Shown piece after piece: positions 8,716 to 15,282 of a DNA stretch of 37,554 nt (the first letter of the stretch is position 1; each line of letters begins with the position of its first letter). The DNA is from Rhodoplanes elegans (lineage in GTDB: Bacteria > Pseudomonadota > Alphaproteobacteria > Rhizobiales > Xanthobacteraceae). The stretch spans positions 1 through 37,554 of the forward strand of contig NZ_NHSK01000041.1 of assembly GCF_016653355.1 (NCBI RefSeq). The letters are read 5' to 3'. The notes beneath the pieces are model-generated. The model saw only the letters and a program-made list of their open reading frames with translations. It searched no databases and was not told where the DNA came from. The translations under genes and the position numbers were made by a program.

Positions 8716-9552
8716 TCAGGCGGCGGGCCTGAGTGGCAGCGGCCGGTTCGGTGCAGCCGGCCGCCGCGGGTCCTTCGGTTCTGACGGGCCGCGGTTCGGC
8801 AGGCCGCGCCGGGACGAAGCACCACGGCGCGGCCTGGGTCCGGGCGTGGGGTCGGATCCGCTGACCTCGCCCTGCCCCGTGCCGGCCCCGCTTCCGGCGT
8901 CCCCTTCGGACAGCGGCGGATAGATGCGCCGGCTCGGCACGCCGAGCTCCTCGAAGACATCCCACGGCGTGACATGGAGGTGGCGGGCGCCACTACGCAG
9001 CAGCTTGAGGACCTCGTTCGAGCCGAACGTCAGCATGCGCAGGAAGGTGAGGTTCACCTGACCGCTCGCGCGAACCCGGTCCATGTTCTCCTCGGACAAC
9101 TTCGATCCGGGCCGCCGCCGCGCGAGGCGGACGGCGAGGTCGACGTCCGAGACTTCGGCCTCCCCGCGAAAGTAGCTGCCGAAGACGTGCGCCTCCGCGA
9201 TCCGGTAGACGAGCTCGTCGCGGGCATTGATGGCCTCGATCCGCACGAGTGTGTCGGCGATGATCGCGTCGGCCCGGCTCCTCGCGATCGGCTTGAGGAA
9301 GCGGGCCGCACACAGGCGCTGGCCGAGATCCGTCACCACGAGGTCGCGCTCGTTCCCCTCGGCGTCCGGCTTCAGCGTGAGCAAGCCGCGCCGGATCAGG
9401 GCGTCGGCGAGCTGCTCGGCCCGCGCGAGAGGGATGTGGAAATGCGCGGCGATGTCCTCGTCGGTCCAGATGCGGCTGCTGATCCGGCGCAACAGGTCAC
9501 GGATCAAGGTCATCTTGTAGCCCAGGATGGTCTCGTTCTTGTCGATGCGCAT
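8716..9552 (-). CDS. Winged-helix/nucleotidyltransferase protein A (intact GS...DxD motif)
   Basis: 278 residues. Residues 15-90 form a winged-helix-like unit (LIRDLLRRISSRIW, then IPLARAEQLADALIRRGLLTL and VVTDLGQRL). Residues 115-145 carry the minimal-nucleotidyltransferase signature: AHVFGSYFRGEAEVSDVDLAV, with Gly-Ser at 125-126 and the two metal-binding Asp at 136 and 138. A segment with ARHLHVTPWDVFEELGVPSRR and the RIYPP motif is shared with paralogue B, and the tail is a low-complexity Pro/Arg/Ser-rich extension. Start ATG 9552 has GGAGG 7 nt upstream. Proteins with this fold transfer nucleotides to small molecules, RNA or protein, including the MNT antitoxins of HEPN-MNT pairs. No HEPN partner is visible, so the role here is open. 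Confidence 0.8.
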   Translation of the reverse strand: MRIDKNETILGYKMTLIRDLLRRISSRIWTDEDIAAHFHIPLARAEQLADALIRRGLLTLKPDAEGNERDLVVTDLGQRLCAARFLKPIARSRADAIIADTLVRIEAINARDELVYRIAEAHVFGSYFRGEAEVSDVDLAVRLARRRPGSKLSEENMDRVRASGQVNLTFLRMLTFGSNEVLKLLRSGARHLHVTPWDVFEELGVPSRRIYPPLSEGDAGSGAGTGQGEVSGSDPTPGPRPRRGASSRRGLPNRGPSEPKDPRRPAAPNRPLPLRPAA

Positions 9553-9685
9553 GCGAAAGCCTCCGGTGGTCCGGTTGTTGGTGGTCTTGGGGGGCGAGAG
9601 AGGGAGTGAGAGGCAGGCAGACGGTGAGCGAGAGCGGACGCGACCCCGAGCACGCGTGAGCGCGAGCCGGGACGCCCTCCCCGCT

Positions 9686-11128
9686 TCAGGCCGCCGAGGC
9701 GGGATCGGGACCCGTCCTCGACGACAGCTGCCGGCGTCTCGGTTCGGAGCGGCGCGAGGTGCTCCAGAGCGACTGCGCGACCGCGATCGGCTCTATCGCG
9801 ACCGCGGTCCACCAGCGCCGTTCGTCACCGGAGCGGTGGAGCGCCCGGTGATGGGTGCGGCACAGCGGGACCGTGTACTCGTCCGAGACCTTGCGGCCGA
9901 GAGCACGAGGCTGAGCGAAGCGCAGGTGATGAGCGTCGGATGGCCGCCGGCCGCAGACGAGACACGGCCGTCGCGCGACGAAGCCGAGATGGGCCTTGTC
10001 GCGACGGCGCTTCGGCGTCGCGATCGGCAGCATGCTCTTGTCGATGGTGCCGGTCGGCTCCGGTCCCCTCTCCTCGACCCCGTCCCGGCCGGGGTCTCGG
10101 GTCAGGGCCTCCGCACCCGGTTCGGGGGTGTCGCTGGACGGCGGGAAGTCCACCCAGCCGTCCGCCTCCCGTCCGGGCTCGTCGAGAAACCGATCCACCA
10201 CCCGGAACGCCGGCGCCCGCTCAGCGCCGAACCTCGGCGGGGCCTCCTGGACCGGGTCCCCTGAACCCACTGCAGCACCGCGCAAAGCCTCCTGCGGCGG
10301 AACCCTGCGGCGATCGGTCATGCTGATCGTCACCCGGCCGGCTTCGGTGCGCACGACGCGGACCCCATGCCCCGAGGCTTCGCTGGCATTCCACGGCAGG
10401 AGCGCTCGCAGCTCGGCGTGGGCCCGCTGGTGCGCGAGCGAGGCCGGGTGCGTGCCCCGCAGGAGCGTCGCGTACTCGGCCCAGGCATTCGATGTCGCCA
10501 TGTCGACCACCCGCATCGCCTGCAGCCGTGGCTCCGGGAGCTCGTCGTCCCACAGCCGGGGTGCCTCCCCGGTCTGCACGGCCCGCCAGAACGCCTTCTC
10601 CACGGCGCGCAGAATCGTCTGGTAGAGTGGGTCGGCCTGGACCTCGACCAGCACCCACTTGCCGCCTCCGGTGATGATCGACAGAACCGCCGACCGCGCC
10701 TGGACGACGAGCATGTTGTGCTGGAGCTGGGCCATGTGCTTCCTGACCGCAGCCGATTCCGAGAACGACCACGGCAACATGAACTTGGCTTCGAACACCG
10801 CACCGGTCTCCTGGACCAGCCCGTCGAGGGTCGCGGCCATCCACGGCAGCGCGACATGCGTCACGCGCCGCTGGACGTGGCCGACCCGATATCCGGTCTT
10901 CTTCTCGTACCAGCGTCGGTTGAGCGGTTCGGTCGCGTGTCCGAGCTGGACGACGAGCTCGTTCGAGAGATCGCGCGGCGCCACCTCGCCCCGCTTCTCC
11001 CGCCACAGGCGCGTCAGCGCCCGCTCGTCCCGCCCCATGACGATCCGGGCATCGGAGCCGCCCAGGAAGGTGCGGCGGTCCGTGTGCACCTCATGGCGAG
11101 TGCAAGGATGTGAAGTTCTTTCTCGCAT
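9686..11128 (-). CDS. YqaJ/lambda-type exonuclease fused to an HNH-like zinc domain
   Basis: 480 residues. Residues ~18-185 match the YqaJ/lambda exonuclease branch of the PD-(D/E)xK nucleases: LGGSDA (22-27), GHATEP (63-68) with Glu67, ATLDG with Asp102, EAK (113-115), and a Gln-rich helix HMAQLQHN (131-138). A less conserved middle (~190-370) follows. The C-terminus carries CLVC (389-392), DAHH (398-401), LCRTHH (422-427) and His431, a Cys4/His pattern as in HNH or DUF968-like phage endonucleases. Start at ATG 11128 with GGAGAG 4 nt upstream; a longer TTG start at 11173 would run through the operator. Exonucleases of this type act on double-strand ends in phage-like recombination, normally beside a single-strand annealing protein, which is absent here. 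Confidence 0.82.
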   Translation of the reverse strand: MRERTSHPCTRHEVHTDRRTFLGGSDARIVMGRDERALTRLWREKRGEVAPRDLSNELVVQLGHATEPLNRRWYEKKTGYRVGHVQRRVTHVALPWMAATLDGLVQETGAVFEAKFMLPWSFSESAAVRKHMAQLQHNMLVVQARSAVLSIITGGGKWVLVEVQADPLYQTILRAVEKAFWRAVQTGEAPRLWDDELPEPRLQAMRVVDMATSNAWAEYATLLRGTHPASLAHQRAHAELRALLPWNASEASGHGVRVVRTEAGRVTISMTDRRRVPPQEALRGAAVGSGDPVQEAPPRFGAERAPAFRVVDRFLDEPGREADGWVDFPPSSDTPEPGAEALTRDPGRDGVEERGPEPTGTIDKSMLPIATPKRRRDKAHLGFVARRPCLVCGRRPSDAHHLRFAQPRALGRKVSDEYTVPLCRTHHRALHRSGDERRWWTAVAIEPIAVAQSLWSTSRRSEPRRRQLSSRTGPDPASAA

Positions 11129-11140
11129 AGCTCTCTCCAA

Positions 11141-11163
11141 GTTCGATACTTTTAGTATCGAAC
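11141..11163. promoter_or_regulatory. Candidate repressor operator, 10-bp perfect palindrome
   Basis: GTTCGATACT (11141-11150) and AGTATCGAAC (11154-11163) form a perfect inverted repeat around TTT, between the exonuclease gene (minus, start 11128) and the XRE gene (plus, start 11177). A third, imperfect half-site, AGTATCAATC (8 of 10), lies at 11191-11200 inside the start of the XRE gene. Position, symmetry and the neighbouring helix-turn-helix gene make this the likely binding site of that protein. The sequence shows the repeat; the binding is inference. Confidence 0.75.
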
Positions 11164-11183
11164 AAGGCAGCAACTGATGTCAA
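11154..11183 (-). promoter_or_regulatory. Candidate sigma70-type promoter for the exonuclease operon
   Basis: On the minus strand a perfect TTGACA (11183-11178) is followed after 18 nt by GATACT (11159-11154), a 4-of-6 match to TATAAT. The -10 box is inside one arm of the palindrome, so a protein bound there would block transcription. The expected start is near 11147, leaving a leader of about 20 nt before the ATG at 11128. Confidence 0.55.
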
Positions 11184-11422
11184 TCCGAAAAGTATCAATC
11201 CGTCAAATCAAGGCGGCTCGTGCTCTCCTGGGCTGGACTCAAGACGACCTTGCTGCTGCTGCTGCGGTCTCGATTCCAACTATCAAGCGTCTGGAATCGA
11301 AGGATGGCGCGATCGGTGGCCGCGATGAGACTGCCACCAAACTGCGCACGGCGCTTGAGTTGGCAGGTATCGAGTTTATCGAAGAAGACAGCGGGGGCGT
11401 CGGCGTCCGGCTCCGGGCATAG
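11177..11422 (+). CDS. Small XRE-family helix-turn-helix regulator
   Basis: 81 residues, almost entirely one Cro/CI-type helix-turn-helix: IKAARALLGWTQDDLAAAA, then VSIPTIKRLES as recognition helix region, then a third helix (TKLRTALELAGIEFIEED). The length and the closing IEFIEED-x-GVGVRLR are typical of the small stand-alone XRE regulators common in alphaproteobacteria and on mobile elements. ATG at 11177 is preceded by AAGG at a suitable distance. It is divergent from the exonuclease/nucleotidyltransferase genes and its start lies 13 nt from a perfect palindrome, so it probably represses that operon and perhaps itself. It overlaps the exonuclease promoter's -35 box. Confidence 0.9.
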   Translation: MSIRKVSIRQIKAARALLGWTQDDLAAAAAVSIPTIKRLESKDGAIGGRDETATKLRTALELAGIEFIEEDSGGVGVRLRA

Positions 11423-11604
11423 CTGGGTTTCCGACGCTACGAGCATGCGACGTGCCAACAAGGAACATGAAGGGGCCGTCGGGTTCATCCGCTGACTGGA
11501 CGAAAAACGGATGGTCGAAAGCAGAGAGCAGGCGATAACGTAGCTGATAAGAAGTGCCCGTGCACGCAGCCGTGGGAGTAGGCAGATACAGTCATTTTCC
11601 GGGG

Positions 11605-11795
11605 GCAGTTCGTACCGGCGCGGTCGAGGAGCAGCACGGCGTGCGCACCTTCGGCGGCGGTCCTGCCGATCTCGTCGAGGGGGGACCTCCATGGCCTCGG
11701 GTATCGGCGGCCAGCATGATAACCGCGGCACAGGTGCCACGCGCCATGGCCCCGAACAGCCAGGCATTCTCATAACGCTGGTCGGCGGGCTGGCG
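11605..11795 (-). pseudogene. IS630 family transposase fragment (catalytic core)
   Basis: Minus strand, two frames. From ~11795 comes DQRYENAWLFGAMARGTCAAVIMLAADT, the strand leading into the IS630 core; after a frame change near 11695 it continues as LDEIGRTAAEGAHAVLLLDRAG, which holds the second catalytic Asp (LLLDRAG). Sequence beyond ~11605 no longer matches. About 60 residues of a ~350-residue enzyme survive. It lies head to head with the IS66 remnant starting about 11828. Confidence 0.6.
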
Positions 11796-11827
11796 CGGTC
11801 GCGAACCGCGCCGCGCCCACATGCGCC

Positions 11828-12446
11828 CCAGACCAGTTGCTGCTCGGCCTCGAGGAGATCGAACAAGTGGCGGCGAGCGGCAAGGCCGAGGAAGACGCGG
11901 GTGCTCCGACCGAGCGCGCGGCCCGCGCCGCCAGGCGGCGCACGAACCGCGGATCGCTCCCCTCCCATCTGCCCCGCATCGAGATGGTGATCGACATCGA
12001 CGATCACGCCTGGAGCCCAGTCTATAAGCGCCGCCAGCGCGTCGAGTGACGACCGGCCGCGACTTGGTCCAGAACCGAATTGAAGCGTCTCCTGACCGAT
12101 CCGCCGCCGTGACATCGCCCACTCCCGATCCGCTCTGCGGATCAGCGAGTCAGAAATTCGATGCGTCGTCCAGAGCTATCCGCGCACAGGTCTCATTAGG
12201 CGCTCTCGCGCTGGGACGGCCCCCCCGCTTCCTCGACGACGGCCGCATCGAGATCGACTCCAACGTCGTCGAACGCTCGATCCGCCCGATCGCCCTCAAC
12301 CGCAAGAACGCGCTCTTCGCCGGCTGGGACGGCGGTGCCGAGCACTGGGCTGTCGTCGCCTCGCTGATCGAGACATGCAAGCTGATCGGCATCGATCCGC
12401 ACGTCTATCTCGCCGACGTCATCACCAGGATCGTCGACGGCCATCG
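11828..12446 (+). pseudogene. IS66 family transposase (TnpC) remnant with large internal deletion
   Basis: Two islands of an IS66 TnpC of a different subtype from the copy at 221-1371. At 11828-12020 (frame with 11837) lies the N-terminal part LGLEEIEQ ... RRRTNRGSLPSHLPRIE. At ~12150-12446 is the C-terminal part RFLDDGRIEIDSNVVERSI, ALNRKNALFAG, GGAEHWAVVASLIETCKL and DVITRIVDGH. The intervening ~300 residues, with the zinc-finger and most of the catalytic domain, are missing, and there is a frame slip near 12215 in a C-rich run. The sequence between the islands (12030-12150) is not recognisable. The 3' end is fused directly to an IS5-type fragment at about 12443. Confidence 0.75.
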
Positions 12447-12715
12447 CGGACAAGGCCTACGACGCCAACAGTCTGCGACGTCTGCTCGCCGAGGGCGGCG
12501 CCAAGGCCGTGATCCCGTCGACCACCAGCCGCAAGCAGCCGATCTCCTAGATCGCATCGCCTACAGGCGCCGCAATCGCATCGAGCGGATGTTCTCGCGG
12601 CTCAAGGACTTCCGACGCGTCGCAACCCGCTACGACAAGCTCGCCAGAAACTTCCTCGCCGGCGCAATCCTGGCCGCCACCGTCGCTTGGTGGCTCAATC
12701 AAGTCCTGACCCTAG
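12443..12715 (+). pseudogene. IS5-type element, 3' fragment (copy 1)
   Basis: This is nearly identical to the 3' third of the fuller copy at 14428-15275. It encodes ADKAYDANSLRRLLAEGG and, after a frame break, RNRIERMFSRLKDFRR ... TVAWWLN, the DDE C-terminus with the catalytic Glu of the IS427-like branch of IS5. It ends with the same terminal repeat (AAGTCCTGACC) and CTAG (12712-12715). The frame break at CCTAGATCGC (about 12546-12555) is the same one found in copy 2. The left junction with IS66 sequence lies in a short shared stretch (CATCGC). The open frame 12046-12921 that spans IS66 and IS5 is a chimera by accident, not a gene. Confidence 0.8.
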
Positions 12716-12917
12716 GCCGGCGACAGCGGCCTCGGGGCGTCGGTCGACCCGGCGAAGATAAACGATCCAATGGTGACGCAGGCCGGGCACAGCACCTTGA
12801 GCCACGGCAAACCGGCGAGCAAGCCGACGCGAATGCTCGGGAACCGGAAGGTCACCCTGCGCGAGCTCGGCGTTCCATGTGCCACGACGGTGCGATGCCG
12901 CCCCGCCAGATTCCACT
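12716..12917. other. Gene-free stretch with possible remnant of a small Cys-containing protein
   Basis: No intact gene. On the minus strand, joining two frames gives a run resembling a short zinc-ribbon hypothetical protein common near alphaproteobacterial IS debris (LKVLCPAC, then LRRVDRRPEAAVAGL), so a decayed coding fragment is possible. I hold this weakly. Confidence 0.25.
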
Positions 12918-13820
12918 CTAGGTAGCAGCCGGAAGGTCTAGTGGCGCGCGGGTATTAACCTCGATCAGCACCTGCGAGCCGTCTTCGCTCGTGGCGACGA
13001 CGCGCCAGTCGACCAACTTGTACAGCGCCAGAAACTCGTTCCACGCCCTGAACTCGTGGTTTACCGAGTAGAACTCGTCGAACAAAATTAGATACCTGTG
13101 CTTGAGTTGTCCGCATAGCGTGTCGAGCACCGGCCGCGTCGAAATATAGAGATCCGCGTCGAAGTGAATCATCCGCACATCCTGAGGCCAGCCGCCGCTG
13201 AGATAACGCGTCAGGCTTTCGGCGAATAATCCGGATTGGATGCTGACGTTCGGTTGCGGCGGCGCCGGAAATGGGATACCGGCGGCGGCATCTGTGATCA
13301 CCTTGGCGCGCGCCTGCGGGTCGTCGCCCCACAATTCGCCGGGCGCGCCAAAGCCCTTAATCGATCCGGCCGGCAGCCCGTCCCAAGCTTCCGGCAGTCC
13401 CTCGAAGCTGTCAAACCCGACCAGATAGTAACTCCGCGGCAAATGATCGACGAAGTATTTCAGTGAGCCACCGTTATTGGTGCCGAATTCAAGGATCGTT
13501 CCGCCCGATGTATTCGCACTTATCCAATTCAGTGCAGCGTTCCAGATCGGCTTTTTACCGACGGATTTATTGAAGGTCGGCACGAATTTTACGCGATCGT
13601 CAGCCGCGACCTTTTCGGCCCAGAACTTCTCGAACCGCATAGTGTTGGCAATCTTTTGCAGCGTCAGCCCCAGGTTCTCGAGCGCGTCAACGGCGATCGA
13701 CGGCAGCCACGCAGCTTGAGCGATGATGCGGCGCGCCAAACCGGCATGACGCGGCCGGTCGATCCGCGCGACCGACAGCACGTCGAGACGTTGTTCAGTC
13801 GAACGGTTTGGACCATCCAT
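12918..13820 (-). CDS. TylF/macrocin-type O-methyltransferase
   Basis: 300 residues. The SAM-binding loop is TILEFGTNNGGS (~108-119), followed by FDSFEGLPEAW (~136-146), a hallmark of the TylF/MycF family, then RMIHFDADLYISTRPVLD (~218-235) with the metal-binding Asp pair and LILFDEFYSVNHEF with the third acidic ligand. Enzymes of this family methylate sugar hydroxyls in a Mg2+-dependent way. It shares strand with the Wzx-Wzy operon but is separated from it by IS110 and IS5 remnants, so it was probably once its last gene. The stop is at 12918-12920. The first ~40 residues are not family-specific, so a later start is possible. Confidence 0.85.
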   Translation of the reverse strand: MDGPNRSTEQRLDVLSVARIDRPRHAGLARRIIAQAAWLPSIAVDALENLGLTLQKIANTMRFEKFWAEKVAADDRVKFVPTFNKSVGKKPIWNAALNWISANTSGGTILEFGTNNGGSLKYFVDHLPRSYYLVGFDSFEGLPEAWDGLPAGSIKGFGAPGELWGDDPQARAKVITDAAAGIPFPAPPQPNVSIQSGLFAESLTRYLSGGWPQDVRMIHFDADLYISTRPVLDTLCGQLKHRYLILFDEFYSVNHEFRAWNEFLALYKLVDWRVVATSEDGSQVLIEVNTRAPLDLPAAT

Positions 13821-13964
13821 GCGTGAAGATCCGACATTTGGTCAAAGCGTGCCCAATACCTCGATATTTTAGGCACGAATGAACTCGTCACGTAGCGGCT
13901 AGCGAAGAAATACGATCAAAATCCCGGATTTGCAACCAAGCGGGGTGAGCGACTGTCTTGGCTG

Positions 13965-14354
<390 letters not shown>

Positions 14355-14414
14355 TCATGAATCACCGATGACGCGATTCGGGAAATCCAGGACCGGATCG
14401 AGACCTCAAAAATC

Positions 14415-14431
14415 TGCCAAAGTAGTGCTAG
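14415..14431. repeat. 17-bp repeat, also at 4106-4122
   Basis: TGCCAAAGTAGTGCTAG is identical at 4106-4122, just after the IS701 remnant, and at 14415-14431, where its last four bases are the CTAG bordering the IS5-type element. It looks like an end of one element (probably the IS701) into which the IS5-type element inserted. Confidence 0.7.
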
Positions 14432-15275
14432 GGTCAGGACTCAATTGAGCCACCAAGCGACGGTAGCGGCCAGGATTGCGCCGGCGAGGAAGTTTCTGGC
14501 GAGCTTGTCGTAGCGGGTTGCGACGCGTCGGAAGTCCTTGAGCCGCGAGAACATCCGCTCGATGCGATTGCGGCGCCTGTAGGCGATGCGATCTAGGGGA
14601 TCGGCTGCTTGCGGCTGGTGGTCGACGGGATCACGGCCTTGGCGCCGCCCTCGGCGAGCAGACGTCGCAGACTGTTGGCGTCGTAGGCCTTGTCCGCGAT
14701 GAGGCCGGTGATCGGCGCCACTCTGGCGATTAGCGTCGGTGCAAAGGCGATGTCGTTGATGTTGCCGGACGAGAGCAACAGAACGAGCGGCCGGCCGCAG
14801 TGATCGGTCAGGGTGTGGATTTTCGTTGTCCGTCCGCCGCGCGAGCGGCCGATCGCCTGCTTGAAGGCCCCCCTTTTCCGCCCGCCGCAGAGCGGTGGGC
14901 CTTGATGTGGGTGCTGTCGATCGCGACCGTCGCGATGATGCCGGTCGAGCCGTCAGTGCTTCGGAAATCTCGAACCAGAGGCCTTGCCGGCTCCAGCGAT
15001 TGAAGCGGTTGTAGATCGTCGTGTAGGGGCCGTACTCCTTCGGGCAGTCGCGCCAGCGGGCGCCGATCCGCAGCATGTGCACGATGCCGCTGATCTCCCG
15101 TCGGTCGTCGACCCGGTCAGCCCCACGCCGTCCGCGCGGCAAGTGCGGCTCGATCCGCACCCACTCGGAATCGCTCAGCCAGTAAAGCTGCTTGCTCATC
15201 AAGGGCTCCGTGCCCCCCGGAGTCCTTGAATCAGTCAACGCCCCGCGTCGCAAGCGAATTGAGTACGGACCCTAG
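14428..15275 (-). mobile_element. IS5-type (IS427-like) element, near full length (copy 2)
   Basis: The ends are GGTCAGGACTCAATT (14432-14446) and, on the other strand, GGTCCGTACTCAATT (15271-15257), inverted repeats matching at 13 of 15. Both are flanked by CTAG (14428-14431 and 15272-15275), which fits the 4-bp YTAR-type target duplication of IS5 elements. The unit between the duplications is 840 bp and contains one transposase gene in broken frames. The right end lies only 7 nt from the stop of the Wzy-like gene, so insertion separated the operon from the TylF methyltransferase gene without damaging Wzy. Confidence 0.85.
14441..15199 (-). pseudogene. IS5-type transposase, three frame breaks
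   Basis: The start at ATG 15199 gives LSDSEWVRIEPHLPRGRRG and WRDCPKEYGPYTTIYNRFNR, a normal IS427-like N-terminus. The frame is lost near 14950 (EALT to GSTGIIATVAIDSTH, which holds the first catalytic Asp), changes again at the homopolymers near 14867-14880, and continues as LLLSSGNINDIAFAP and GLIADKAYDANSLRRLL to a stop at 14593. The last part, RNRIERMFSRLKDFRRV to the end at 14441, is in a further frame. One base (expected TAC, now TA) seems missing at the last break. Some of these could be programmed shifts, but three make loss of function much more likely. Confidence 0.8.
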
Positions 15276-15282
15276 GGCCGCA

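Noticed and set aside
8577-8993. Upstream extension of nucleotidyltransferase B to 8993
   Set aside because: The extension would overlap the coding region of protein A in another frame and has no domain-like sequence; ATG 8576 begins the recognisable protein.
7806-9552. Classic HEPN-MNT toxin-antitoxin pair
   Set aside because: Protein A has the MNT signature, but the second protein is another nucleotidyltransferase homologue, not a HEPN domain (no RX4-6H motif found), so the known pair does not apply.
12128-12144. GATCCGC-TCT-GCGGATC hairpin as a terminator
   Set aside because: There is no T-run, it is in IS debris with no gene ending just before it, and short GC-rich hairpins are common in such DNA.
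12046-12921. A 291-codon plus-strand open frame
   Set aside because: It runs from unrecognised sequence through an IS66 C-terminus into the wrong frame of an IS5-type fragment and then its end. The junctions explain it as an accidental fusion of IS debris, so I do not call it a gene.
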